Assembly: GCA_023374045.1 (NCBI GenBank)
Contig: CM041778.1
Span: 404,486,438-404,550,437 of the forward strand
Origin: Limonium bicolor
Lineage: Eukaryota; Streptophyta; Magnoliopsida; Caryophyllales; Plumbaginaceae
Reading direction: 5' to 3'
DNA: 64,000 nt
This document shows, one piece after another, positions 47,501 to 59,703 of this stretch; the stretch's first letter is position 1, and each line of letters begins with the position of its first letter. A model generated the notes under the pieces. That model made no database searches, was not told the origin of the DNA, and was given only the letters and a program-made list of their open reading frames with translations. A program made the position numbers and the translations under genes.

Positions 47501-50500
47501 AGAGGAACTACATACATTGAATTTAACTATCTATCCTGTGTAGTATTCTTGTCAACTGGCATGACAGGTGAAGATGATGTAAAATAACTTTTAGTTTGAC
47601 TATATTAAGTTGATATCTGCTCTTGTTTCTTTAGTTTGGCATCAAGAGAGAAAGGTCAAGCCAGATATTTTGATTATTTTACATAAAGATTAGACCATCT
47701 GCCTGACGTGTTTCTTAATGGTATATATATGTCATCTCTTTATTAACCATTTTTGTCTGTCAATTATCTCCAGAAACTTTCCTCAGGGAACAATAGGAGA
47801 TATGGTTAATGATGCATCACAAGGCATTTCATTTGTGTGCAATCATATTGCAGAATATGGAGGTGATCCTAACAGGTAATGAGTCTTGCTCTTCTTTTCC
47901 CCAAACTAAGATGTTTGGGTACAAGTTTGATAGTTTGAAACAAATGTCCACAAATGCAGATAGTGTAACGTGGCTCCTTTTGGAATTATCAAAACTTATA
48001 AAATAGTTACTCTGAGTGATATTCTCTAGTCTTTAGTTTCAGTTTAAAGGATACATTCGAAAACCCTGGGAAAGAAACCAGACTCTTTACGGAATATCCA
48101 TATAACATTCATGGAATTCATGAAGTTTCTTTGCATATTATGAGTCAATATATAGGAACTTTAGCTTGAAGATAATGTAGTATATCTCTTCGAAGAGGAT
48201 ACATCTCAAAGTTTTTCAATACGAAGGATCCATTATAGAAATGTTTAGCAATGCTACTTCTGAGTTGTATTTGACAACTGAACAGTATAATCTTAATTGT
48301 ACTAACAAGTTTAGTTTGGCAACAATGCACTTGATCATGACTGCTACCGAGTCTCCGCTAACCAAATGCAGTTTGCAGTTTGGGGAAATCCTATTCTGCG
48401 GGGAACATAGTGTCTCTATCTTCTTTGTGACTGCTACTTTTAGTTTTTGGTTGTAGTTTTAGTTTTAGTACTTGATGCTTAAATACGATACCAGCCTGTA
48501 AATCTTATAGTGATGGATCCATCTCTTTCTCTGATTAAAAGTATTGAGGATTCTTTTTATTCGTGCTGTTTTATGGTTCAGTTTGTACTTCCAAGAACTT
48601 TAAAAATAAATTAGCACCAAAAGCATTCGATAAATATAAGATTGTGGTAATGTGGAAGAATTGTTTCACTAATAAGACCAGACCCCTTTCTCTTCATATT
48701 TCATTTCATTTATTTAAAGCTTCAATCTGAAAGTTTTTGAAATTTGTGTTCCTGTGTGATCGGTGCTCATCAGGATGAAAAGCTGGTGTATGCTTTCACT
48801 TGATGAAGGATGCTCAGCTTGAGAAAGATGTTTGTATAAAATTTGTTATTTGGTAGCTTAGTGAGGATGCTGCGGGAGGTGCTTGTATCATTTGTTGTGT
48901 AATTTGTTGATGAACTTATCTATATTGTAACCGTTTGGACTATTTGGCCACACTATCTATCAACATTTTTTTCTACAAATGGATATACATTCAATAATCT
49001 GTAATTTTCCCACTTTCCAGTGTCTTCTTCTATTTTGCATTTGCACCCGACTAAGAGATGAACAAGCTCAGAGTCGTCTAACTTTTGTGGAAAGTGCCCT
49101 TTAATTTTTGGCTTTGATTTTGGTATCTGCACATTAGAAAAGAACATTTAATGCTGTTTGTGCAGCTTCTGGTCACTTAAAATTGTCTGACCTTGTTTAT
49201 AATATCAAATATAATATTTTGTTGTGTTCTCCTGCTCAAGTGTAATTAGTCCGTTTCGACATTGATGAATATCCCATCCCTCTATATATCAAGGACATGT
49301 ATTGAAAAGTATCACTATCTGGGTGGTTTTCAGAATTTATTTGATGGGTCAATCTGCTGGTGCGCATATTGCTTCATGTGCTCTTATTGAGCAAGCTATC
49401 AAGGAGGCTGGTGAAGGAATGAGTGTTTCTTGGAGTGTCTCCCAGATAAAAGCTTACTTTGGCCTGTCAGGAGGGTAAATATATCGCTCTCTTAATATAA
49501 TGATTTATTTTTGCTTTGCTTTTTTTGTACACTTTTTTTTTTAGCGCAGGCAAAATTGCTCGTGCTTCATGTTCTTTTTTAAATAAAAATTTAGTGCTCT
49601 GTGTATCTAGTCAAGAATAAAATGTGTTCTTTTCGTCTATAGTTTCTCAATGATTTTGTTCAAAGTTGAGTACTTTGCCTACAGGTGCAAGCTAATTATC
49701 ATAACTAGTATACTCGAAAAGTATTTATCTTATTATATACATCTACTATCTAGCAAAAAAAACACCAACCTTGCAACTAGTCACAGTTTTGGTTGTTATG
49801 ATGCTGCGGTTGCAGGTACAATTTATTAAACCTTGTGGATCACTTCAACAGTCGTGGATTATATCGCTCCATATTCTTGGGGTAATACTTACATTTTCTT
49901 GTTGATTCTATCATTTACTTGGCAGTAGTTCACCAATACTTGCGTTTGAGCTTACATTTCTTGGATTTATTGCAGTATAATGGAAGGTGAGCAATCCTTG
50001 CATCGGTATTCTCCGGAAATTGTTGTACAAGATCCCAGTATTGGCAATGCTCCTTCTTTACTTCCTCCGATATACCTTTTCCACGGCACTTCTGATTATT
50101 CCATTCCACCCGAAGCCAGGTCTGATTTTCTCTTCTTATCATCTTTGTAGTTATGTCTTGCTCACTTCTATGAACTCAAGTTACAGTGTATGTTGCCTCC
50201 TGCGCTTGGTGCACTACCTTCTGATAAACCATAATAAATTGTGGATATAATGACCAAGGCGTCATACGCCTTGAAAAACGATGGGGTGGAGGGTTTCAAG
50301 TTCCATTCCAGTAAAATTACGGAAAAAAATTACTAAATGGAAAGTTGCGTCAAAGCTGTAAACTGAAAATATGCTGTTGTCTCCGTTTAGTTCATTGTAC
50401 GTTTTTCATTGCTCTTTCTCCTGCTGTCGTTAAATTTCACTAGCTAACCTTGTCCTAACAATGACTGATTTTAGTGAGAGCTTTGTTGAAACTCTGAGGA

Positions 50501-50840
50501 GCGTTGGAGTTAAAGCTGAAGCAATATTATATGAAGGGAAGACTCATACTGATCTTTTTCTTCAGGTAAAACTTTAAAATCTGATGATGTCATCTTATAG
50601 CTGAAGATTTTTTTGAAACTTACTACAGGGGAGTCAGTTCATGATTAATGCTGGTATGTCTTACTATTATTTTGTAAGGATCCAATGAGGGGAGGTAAGG
50701 ATGACTTGTTTGATGACATAATTGCCCTTATTCATGGTGGGGATGAAGAAGCCCTTGCCAAAGACGTGGTAGCTACTCCAAGAAGACGCCTTGTACCTGA
50801 AATCATGCTCAGGGGAGCCCGAGCTGTTAGCCCATTTTGA
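44574..50840 (+). CDS. ICME: Isoprenylcysteine alpha-carbonyl methylesterase (ICME-like)
   Basis: Eleven exons: 44574-45064, 46531-46607, 46746-46815, 46919-46999, 47331-47405, 47774-47875, 49334-49474, 49816-49881, 49976-50119, 50475-50565 and 50679-50840. All introns are GT-AG; the product is 499 residues. ICME removes the methyl ester from prenylated C-terminal cysteines and in Arabidopsis modulates abscisic acid signalling from endomembranes. The N-terminal ~150 residues are Ser/Pro-rich, followed by a hydrophobic segment ([17 protein letters not shown]). The alpha/beta-hydrolase part shows the oxyanion TGGAW, nucleophile GQSAG (exon 7), Asp in [10 protein letters not shown] (exon 9) and His in GKTHTDLF (exon 10). 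The end [10 protein letters not shown]...VSPF is as in the family. The frame is intact. Intron 1 hosts a MITE. Confidence 0.95.
45449..45872. mobile_element. Mutator-type MITE in intron 1 of ICME
   Basis: A 424-bp foldback element whose ends GGGAAATTTCACC and GGTGAAAATTCCC are the start of inverted repeats more than 100 bp long. It is flanked by an exact 9-bp duplication, TTATTTCTT, at 45440-45448 and 45873-45881. Nine-base duplications and long inverted repeats are the signature of Mutator-like elements. It has no coding capacity. The arms repeat short words such as ATAACAC and CACCAAATACC. Confidence 0.92.
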
Positions 50841-53227
50841 TTGTTAGGTGAATAGTTCTACAGTTCTTCTCATCAAGACATCTGCGGGAGTTTACTTGTA
50901 ATGATGATAATGAACAGCCATTTTTTCTGTATATATTTTCTCAAGGAGATCTATGTGTATTATATGTCTCCTGTCTCTTCGCTTTTGCCTTGTTCTTTTG
51001 AAGTTTGAAAAACTTTGAATCATATAATGTAGAGGAGCCTTAACCTTGTCCAATTTTCACAGAGAAGATCAAAGATGTTTTAGTTTTCTGGGAAGCATGA
51101 TGCTTATTTGAATGGCTTAAGAGTTTAGCATGACACCAGGCAGGTTACAACTTAATATAGAACTGTCCTTGATCAGAGTGACAAGTTTGGGCAGAGACAG
51201 ACAAGAGAGCAGGTGTAAATAGTAAAGTATGACAAGATGAGAACCCCATATTGTATGGCTTAGTTCTGTGTCTCTCATGCCATAAGATCACTTCTTGGCG
51301 GCTGATTTTCTTCTTCTAGCCTGTGAACACAGCAAGATAGGCACAAGTAAACTCATGTCTGAAGAATTTGCTTCTCAGCTTTCCTGCTAGTGGCGTGTGA
51401 ATGAAATGCTTCTTGTTGCTGTGAGATGGAAGATTCAACGTGTGAAGAAGCTGTAATTTTCTAGACTAGCTTTAACTTGTTATCTATATTTAACTTCACA
51501 TAATATATATAATACATGCAATGATCTGTCTTTGTCTTAGGTTCCCGAGGCTACAGGGCAGCCTTTTTGGCAGCTGGCTTGGAGGCTGGGCTCTCTGATG
51601 AAAAACCGCTTTCACTGGTCTTAGAAGCTGGCTCCTTCTTTGGCAGGCAGGCCATAGAGTTGTGTCCCAACTGGTTTCTCTACCTTCATTGATGCCATAT
51701 GTATTTTCCTTTGAAAGAAGAGAAGATTACTGGTAAAGTATCAACTTTCTACGTTCCATCATCTGTTGGGGGTTTGCAGTGGTGTGGTTATTGAATTCAT
51801 ACCATATTTATACTTGGAAACTTCTCCATATTATTATATGCTTAGGACAACCATGAATCATTATCTTCATTAACTGGTTAGGAGATTGCTATTGGATTTC
51901 TGGGGAGTGGTTAGGCTGGCGTGATAGAAAATGAAAATAACTGTGAGTACCGCCATGTTCTGATGTTAATCTTGACAAGTTAACTCACTCGTAACAGAGA
52001 ATTTGGCGTGAAACTGACCAAGTTGATGTCTGTTGGCTATTATTCTTCATCTGTTTTTCCCTTGTAAATAAAGCAGAAATCTTATCAAGAGATGACCATC
52101 TTTTGCCCTGTTAGTCCCTCAAAAGTGCCCAAACTCTTTTAATTATGTTTATTGTTCTGCGTTGGAGAGACAGCCGTTTGTGATCTTCTAGACTAGACTA
52201 GACTAGGCTAGAGTAGGATACTCTAATGTTCAGTTGCAGAGAAAAGAAGAATTGCATATCCTTCTCTGAAATAATTGTGCCAGTAAGTGCTGTTTTTTGA
52301 ATCTGGTTCAGTTCCCATGCATGCATGTATCTTACTATTTATTGTTTTGTAAATTTGAAATCCACGCATGCATTATATTGAGGGATCCTATGGAGGATTG
52401 CTATCAAACCAGCTAGATGAGTGTCTGCCTGGTGATTTGATGTTGCATTGATATCTATTCTTACATGTAAGTGCATATCTTTTTTTTTATTATTATTAAG
52501 CGACAAAAATTACTTAAAGAGTAAGGTTTCTGTATCACTGCTGAAGCTGTTACGCTGGAGTATATATATGGTTGAGGAAAGGTATATTCTTCTGAACGTA
52601 GTTGATTGTCTCGTACGCATATCTAAATTATTGGGATTGGGAATAAGGGCTATATCTGCGTTGTTATTACTTGTATGCGCTGTTTTTGATGGAGTAGAAT
52701 AATTTGATGGATGGAGTTGGCATATGTTGTATAGCATAATTTGGGATGGTTGTAGAAGGATGCTTTTCCTAATCTGATAGCTAGACTGTGTATGCACTGA
52801 TACAAGTCAACTTTATTCTGATGCTTGCTGCATGCACCTCATTATGTAATGTGAAAAGTATCTTGTGTCAAGTTTGTTATGTTATCCTTATTGACATTGG
52901 TTAGGAACATATTGCAAACTGAGAGTATAAGGAATCTTTTTGCTTCCCACTTCACAAAATGGCTGAAAATTAGCAACTTCCAATTGAACAGTGATAGCAA
53001 TATGATTTCAGTTTCATGTAATAATTCATATGCATTACAGAATTGTATATCAAATGAAATCATAGCTAGCTAATAATGATCCTTTTGTAGAGAACTATAA
53101 TTGTCAACTAATCAATCAATATCTCATTTTTTTGTATGTCTTCATTATTTTTTGCCTTTGCTAGACAGATTAGTAGTACTACTGAAGTGATGAAGAGCTA
53201 ATAATAATCTATCATCCCTAACTCTAG
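50841..53227. other. ICME 3' flank and intergenic region
   Basis: The first ~150 bases are the likely ICME 3' UTR. The remainder is AT-rich with a short CTAGA repeat (52190-52215) and no protein domain. The small minus-strand frame at 51551-51698 is listed separately. On the minus strand a splice-acceptor-like CACAG followed by a short basic tail (RRRKSAAKK then stop, about 51325-51293) hints at a minus-strand gene end, not provable. Confidence 0.4.
51551..51698 (-). pseudogene. Possible small basic-tail protein, frame-shifted
   Basis: The ATG at 51698 opens MASMKVEKPVGTQLYGLPAK and stops after 25 codons. The adjacent frame continues with a Lys/Ser/Ala-rich stretch (EPASKTSESGFSSESPASK) ending AAKKAAL and TAG at 51551. 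The two frames overlap at a Lys-rich point, as if one base were missing. The sequence is more GC-rich than its surroundings. I do not recognise the protein; it could be a small gene, the last exon of one, or chance. Confidence 0.3.
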
Positions 53228-55622
53228 TCATCTAGAATAGGGACCAAATCTGAGCGCGAGATAAGCTAAAACTCTGTAACCCACCAGCATAAGAGCTAAT
53301 GCAGCCACATCAAACATCAAATTATCAATACCCAGATCCTTAATCGCCGGAAAATCCATCACCTTGCAAGTCAAACCAGCTGACTCTCCGCAAGCGTAAA
53401 CTTCAGTCTCATCATACTGAACTCCGATCAACAGCTTGTAACAGTAGTGGCTGAAGGACACATACCTGATCCAAGCGACAAAAACCTGTATATGCTGAAT
53501 GTAGTATCCACCAGCCAGAAGGAAGACCAGCAACACCACGGACGCCAGAGTTGTGGCCTGCTTGACATCCATGAGAATAGCGCCGAGCGCTAGTCCCAGA
53601 CCTTGGGATACAAGGACATTGAAGAGGATGATGGCAAGTGTGAGCAGGAAGGTTAATAGTGAGGGTTTAAGCCCACCCATCCAGTAAGTAATGGTGGTGA
53701 AGATAGTCGGGAGGACGAGTTCCATTGGTAAGTCTCCGACTGTTCGCGCGAAGTAGTAGGAGGAGAGACGGTACATCCCGGAAGATCGTTCTCTGATTAG
53801 AATGGGACGTTCTTGTGGAAATGCGAATACAGCGTTGAAGAGTGGGAAGAAACCCCAGAAGATGGAGAAGAAGAAGAGAAGTCCCACCTGTTTAGTTGAT
53901 TACCAGTTAGAATTGGAAGTAGAAGAAGGAGGGATGGAATTGAACTGATTACCTGATCTTGTAAGTGAGAAATATCAGATTTCCACCATAGAAGACCTGA
54001 GAGAATTGAAACAGACATGACTTGAAAAACACGTAAGACAGAGTATGATTCATGGCGTCTCTCTTTTAATCCTCTTTTGAGTAGCACCTTGAATTGCTCC
54101 CACCAAGTGGTTGTCCATTCATTCTCATCAACAGTTTCAGTACCTATAAATTAAACCACAACATAATTAAGGGTTTCTCTAATTCAGATCAAACATATAG
54201 TTACGGAATTGGGTTACTTACCATTTCTAGATGATGGTTTTGGTGTGGAATTGGTTTTTGAACTCTTGTGTATCTCTGATTTCAAAACGGGGTACAGATT
54301 CTTCTTAAAAGACGAGATGAGATACTGCTTAGTTGAATACGAATCATCATTATCATTATCATCATCAGCTGCTGAATTCTTGTTCAAATTTCCACTTCTT
54401 CCATCTTCTAATTGATTAATCTCTGACGTAATTCCTAATAAAATCATACATACATACATCAACAACCAAATCTTAATAATTACTAAAATTAAATCACATT
54501 ATAGCATCATCGATCTAGCTGTAATCAACTTACTTACCACTAGCTAGATCAAGCAGAAAATCAGCTGGATTAACTTCATTAAACCCAGGAGTCAACCCAA
54601 TACTCTGAAAATACCCAATAACACCATCAACTTTCCCAGTATAAATCAAACACCCATCTGACAACACCATCACTGAATCAAACATCCTGTATAACCTACT
54701 TGACGGTTGATGAATAGTCATAATCACCGTCCTCCCACTCTTAGCTAACCTTCTTAACGTCCCCACGATCCTTACCGCAGTAGTTGAATCAAGCCCAGAA
54801 GTGGGTTCATCTAACAATAAAAGACTAGGGTTTAGTAACATCTCTTGTCCAATACTTACTCGTTTCTTTCACCACCTGATACACCACGCAACAATAACGG
54901 TCCACCAATGATAGTGTCACGACAAGCGGTGAGTCCGAGTTGAAGTATGACGGTTTCAGCTTGTTGGGTTTTAGTTTCAAGTGTGAGATGAGATGGGAGA
55001 CGTAAGAGTGCTGTGTAAGTTAGGGTTTCGAGGACGGTTAAATGTGGGTAAAGGATATCGTCTTGAGTAACGAAACCGGTTTTACGTTTGATTGAAGTTG
55101 AGAATGGTTGGTTGTTGTATGTTATTAAGAACCGCTGGTTAATTGTTTGTATGTAGACGACCGGATAAAGCGGTTAGGAGTGTTGTTTTACCACTGCCGG
55201 ATGGACCTAGCATTGCCATGAATTCGCCGGGATGGATTATGCCGGTTACGGAGTTGAGGATGGTGCGGTGGGAAGATGATAGGGTTATGGAGTAAGTTAT
55301 ATCTTCAAACTGTGGACAGGAAAGGATGGAGTAAGTATAAGTAGAAGTGAATGATGAGAAATGAGAGATGATGTGTACGTACCTTTAGTGTAATAGGGCG
55401 GAGTGAGCCATGAAGAATGGAGGGTTGGATGATATCATTATTGGGTTGTTTTGTAGTAGTAGCAGGTGGATTGATGAGATGAGTTCTGTGAATATTCATA
55501 TCACCGGAGATTCTTCTATTAGCAGCAGAAGAAGATGAAGCAGAAGGAAGTGGTTTTGAACCATGTAAAGTTGTTGATGGACTGTAGAGGGAAGTGACAT
55601 TATCTTGCTCAAAAGCTAACAT
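53228..55622 (-). pseudogene. ABCG14: ABCG half-size transporter, ABCG14-like, with two frameshifts as sequenced
   Basis: Five exons: 55622-55383, 55309-54538, 54434-54222, 54143-53953 and 53887-53228; about 691 residues. The N-terminal nucleotide-binding domain has Walker [12 protein letters not shown] (about 55205), signature VSGGER (54880), and Walker [14 protein letters not shown]. The C-terminal half carries the transmembrane segments ([17 protein letters not shown], then [20 protein letters not shown]), as in ABCG14, which exports cytokinins to the xylem in Arabidopsis. One base is extra after Walker A (near 55160) and one is missing in the signature (near 54873), so about 95 codons between them, including the Q-loop TQDD, are out of frame with stops. 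The rest is intact, so a sequence error is as likely as a pseudogene. ABCG9 is the closest alternative. Confidence 0.82.
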
Positions 55623-55814
55623 TTTGGATTGAACAAGGCAATGAAACAGTGGTTATGGGGAGCAGTGCAGTGTAGTATGTACGTAGAGAAGAAGGAAAAC
55701 AGTTGTGAGAGAAGAGAGTTTTAAAAGAAAGTGAAACTGTAGTAGTAGTGGTGGAGAAGAGATGGATCGATGATGATGATCACGTGTGAAATTGAAGAAG
55801 AGGAGTATGAGCTG

Positions 55815-55826
55815 GATATATATAAA
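55815..55826 (-). promoter_or_regulatory. TATA box of the ABCG gene
   Basis: The minus strand reads TTTATATATATCC about 190 bases upstream of the ATG at 55622, followed by a pyrimidine-rich leader (TTTCTTTTAAAACTC area). The spacing suits a plant core promoter with a 150-base 5' UTR. Confidence 0.6.
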
Positions 55827-56658
55827 TGTAGAAAGGAAAACCCACGAGAAAGTAAAAAAAGTGTATGAGGAAGTAGATACATACAATCATACTAATGGTG
55901 GATATAGGAAGAAATAAGAAGCAACGCCGACGTCCACTACTAACAAATTAATAACAGATGATTATTTAATTAATTAATTGAATTCACGCATATATACGAT
56001 GATCACATCACTTTCCTTAATTAACACTAACCACTTTCTTTTTTTTCTTTATTTTGGTTCCATCAATTGGATTGATGCGTGCGGAATATCTATCTATCTA
56101 TCATTTTTGTTTTAGTGACATACACGACTCAATCTCCTTCTATTACTCCATGAGCAGAGCTGCTGTGATGTCCGCAAACCCATAATTGTCTTTCTTATTT
56201 ACCCTCTCAGCTACGTACTTCCCTTTTTGACTCGTGATCGATGCTTTTGTTGGTACTAATATTTTATTTTTAGACCCAAATATTCTTAACCAATATAATG
56301 TAACAAACTTGTGTATGAATATGAATTAAAGTCATCTACAAGATGGATTTTTCGTAAGTTTTTTTAGTCTAATACATGTTCTCTTCAAAGGCAGGTTGCT
56401 TTTAGAAGAAAATTAATGCAGTCCTATGATTTTTACATATATGATGTTGTGCTCAAATCATGAACTTGATATTTCAAGATGCATTGGCAGCATCATACTA
56501 TTACAGTTCATAAAGTAGAAAGCGAAAGTTTTTTGAGTTGATCAATCAAAATGATGTTGAAGAGAAGAGGAGGTTAAGGAAAAATGTCCCCGCAAGGAGA
56601 AACTTCACTTCACGTATAGTATAATTGCAAGTGCCTGTTTCTATGACCATGGGTTTAC
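55827..56658. other. Upstream region of the ABCG gene
   Basis: AT-rich promoter-side sequence with short repeats: ATTAATTAATTA (about 55966), CTATCTATCTAT (56086) and several GATGAT words. No gene seen. It ends at the left target duplication of the LINE. Confidence 0.5.
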
Positions 56659-59266
56659 TTTTTTTTTTTTCTCTCTTTTTGAAAAATCACACTGAGTTCA
56701 ATTACTCTTTGATCAATCACAAGTTTTGGGGTATGTACCCTACAAACAAAGAAAATTTCCTACGCTTCCTTCCTTCTTTGAGCTAACATATGGAGATTGA
56801 TGTTTATGTCCCTTGAAACAAATACCCATTCTACATTGTAAAAAAAAAAAAGCCAACATTGATCCCTAGTAAAATCGGTTTGGCTTCAACCTCACATTGT
56901 GAGATATCTTCAACACCACCATCTAATATATGCTACTGTGATCGCCTCTCCGGCATTAATCTCACACATTGCACTCATCTGAATTGCCCATACTGAGAGA
57001 TCTGAGCCATCAACCCAAATTCTAGCCAACATGTCTTGCAAGTCTTCTTGGGTCATCCATACTTGTCCAACAAGTGAGGATCTGGCCGATAGTCACATGC
57101 AGCAGCAATGAAACTCCATTGATCACCTCTCCTCGCTGAACTGTACTTCGGGCAAACCAAATGGCCCACGGGTGAGAGCAAAATTCCTTTATCTCTATAG
57201 TATTCCCCTGCACAACGAAACTACATAACCAATAGGTCATTTCTTGGTTTTGGGAACAACCCACGAGGCCACTCCATCTAGATTTCCTTCAAAATCAACC
57301 TCCCATTTTTATGTACCTAAAGATTTCATATTTATTACGCCCCCCCACATTTGCCGGAAAACCAAGATACATGCCCTAATCTTTTGTTTCTGCTACATTA
57401 AACCGATTGCATATAGCCCTTCTCATAACCCCTGGGATGTACTTTGAAAACAAAAGGCTCGACTTCTCCTCATTTATCATTTGACCAGATGCTTATTTTA
57501 ACTCCTTCAGAACATGACTCAGAGTCGTTGCATTCTCTACCTTAGCTTCACCAAAAAGCACACAATCATCCACAAAATACAACCCCAAGACCTTTGGAGC
57601 ACTTCGGCAGATCGAAATTGCCTTAAAAACCTCGGCATGGGCCGTAACACCCAAACTTAAACTAAGAGCCTCCATAAAGATAATGAATAAGGGGAGAAAA
57701 GGTCCCCTTTACCCTCTCTTTGGTTTAAAGCATCTCCCATGGTAACCATTGATCATAACAACCATTATGGGGGAGCAAACCATTTCTTTAACTGCATCAA
57801 ACCATCTCCCTTAAAATCCCATACTCCCATGATCTCAAACAAGAAGCTTCACTCAACTTTGTCATAAGCTTTTGGCTATGTCGAGTTTAACCCTAAAACT
57901 ACCCCTCTTTTTGGCTTTTGACATTTTTACCGAGTGCATAATCTCATGGGCCAACATAACATTATCCATAATCGAGCACCCAGGCACAAACGCAACATGC
58001 TCTAATATCCCTAACACACCTTTTCAGCTTGTTGGCCAACACTTTACTTGTTAACCAACACTTTAGCAATCACCCTATATATCCTATTACATAGGACAAT
58101 CGACATATAATCTTTCTTCCATCTTTTTTTGCAATCAACTCAAGATAGGTGTGGTTAATCCCCTCCGGAAACAAACCATCATTTAGCATCTACAGAGCTG
58201 TGGAAACAAAATCATCTCCAATAATATTCTAAAAGGAGTGCACAAATTTACCATTAATACCGTATGCCCCGGGGCTTTGGTCTTATTCATGTGCTTGACA
58301 ACCTCCACCAACTCTACTTCATCAAACTTTTGATTCCACCAGGTTCCCATCTCCACCATGACTCTCCCTTCAAGCTCCAGAATTTAATTTCTTTTCTTTC
58401 TAACATTCACCCCAAAAATGAAATACTTTGTATTGCGGTCTCCAAAATTTCTGGAGCCACCGGATCTCATCTTTGAGACATCACTCAACCTTTTATTTTT
58501 CTTCCAGACTAAACATAACCCTCCACTTCTACTCATATAATTCACCGAAAACCATTGATAGTACCTAATTTTCCTCCTAATACAATCCATCTCAACCCCT
58601 AGAAGCTTGGTTTTTTTTTATAATTGGTAAATATTATTAATGGTATAAAGATAGTTTACATGAGTCGTTGACTCTCTACCAGTCTCATTAAAAACCCTTG
58701 AAGAAAATCCAATGAGATAAACCTAGAAAGAGTACTAGTTTTACAATAGACCACTAAAAAAACAAGTTACACCTGCTAAAAAAAACTTTGAGGGATAGGG
58801 GGGAGCTAGGCCACCATGACTTGTCCAATGTCAAACACCAATTCTTGTTGAATTTACAACTGAAACCCGCCTCTTTCGGCCTGGCTAGTTGTTTCCACGA
58901 GACTGGGGACTACTGAAACACCAGAAGCTTGATCTCTGACAAGAAAACAAGGCTAGGCAATTCCCCCTGAATAAGATCAAAAATCCAACGAACTTTCTCA
59001 AGCTCACCCAGGCCCTGGTAATTCGCAGCTGCACAATTTATCGCAACAAGTAATAAACCTTCAAAACAGAACCAATGGTACCTGAAGGGAGGAGGAAACA
59101 ACAGTTGCGCCTACCAAGAACACAAAGAAAACCCAAGCTTTGTCGAAACTAAACACCATGAGAAACTGCATTGGAAATTATTGAAAGACTGACGGGACAA
59201 CGGAAGCAAGAGGAACAATTACGAACAGCAAAAGAGAACCCTAAGCCCCAAATCGAGACCCATTTT
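56659..59266 (-). mobile_element. LINE (L1-type), internally deleted, with 17-bp target duplication
   Basis: The poly-T at 56659-56671 is the poly-A tail of a minus-strand element. The flanks TATGACCATGGGTTTAC (56642-56658) and TATGACCGTGGGTTTAC (59267-59283) are a 17-bp duplication with one mismatch. Coding remains in order: endonuclease start (FDLIQGELPSLVFLSEIKLL, about 58935), endonuclease middle (SRSGGLCLVWKKN, 58520), RT (HMNKTKAPGAYGIN near 58270; KVLANKL near 58060; YFVDDCVLFGEA at 57580-57545) and an RNase H-like end. At 2.3 kb without the nested insertion it is far shorter than a full L1 and has many stops. Confidence 0.88.
58610..58922 (-). mobile_element. Short retroposon nested in the LINE endonuclease
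   Basis: A 313-bp insertion with a T-run at its left end (poly-A on the minus strand), flanked by the 9-bp duplication AGAAGCTTG (58601-58609 and 58923-58931). Removing it rejoins the endonuclease frame SEIKLL to GVEMDCIRRKI. It is either a SINE or a 5'-truncated LINE; the 5' end codes for nothing certain and I see no clear tRNA-like A and B boxes. Confidence 0.8.
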
Positions 59267-59411
59267 TATGACCGTGGGTTTACAAGTCTAAGAAAGGTTT
59301 GGCGCATTGTCCAACTGCTGAAGAGTGGAAAAGGTGAACGAAATTTGTGGTTTTTTGAAGGTTCTTATTCACTAAAGATATGCTCCCCAAACCGGAAAGC
59401 CAACAATGACT

Positions 59412-59683
59412 GCATCAGCTAACTGGTTAGCCTCCCTACGCATATGATATGCTTCACCATCCGGCATCAGCTAACTGGTTAGCCTCCCTACGCACATGAT
59501 ATGCATCAACCAAGTATGACAGGCTCAAATAACAGGCAACAGAAAGCGGCTGAACCTCAATCTCATTTAGAAACATGTCACAAGCAGCATATGACAGGCT
59601 CAAATAACAGCCAACAGAAAGCGACTGAACCTCAATCTCATTTAGAAACATGTCACAAGCGGCATATGACAGGCTCAAATAAC
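59412..59683. repeat. Tandem duplications in an RNase H-like fragment next to MED9
   Basis: A 52-bp unit is present twice (from 59412 and 59464), each reading AYHMRREANQLADA or AYHVRREANQLADA on the minus strand, the end of a LINE-type RNase H domain. Next to it a 75-bp unit is present twice in full (59515-59589, 59590-59664) and once partly; on the minus strand it encodes a 25-residue repeat in frame (SYAACDMFLNEIEVQ). The block lies 20-290 bases beyond the MED9 stop and may form part of its 3' UTR. Confidence 0.8.
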
Positions 59684-59703
59684 CCCGAATGAAGAAAGAT
59701 CCA

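Noticed and set aside
48145..49147. Small frames in the long intron 6 of ICME
   Set aside because: They lie in an intron with intact splice sites on both sides and show no domain.
52448..52797. Overlapping frames on both strands between ICME and the ABCG gene
   Set aside because: Low-complexity hydrophobic frames in AT-rich intergenic sequence without splice or domain support.
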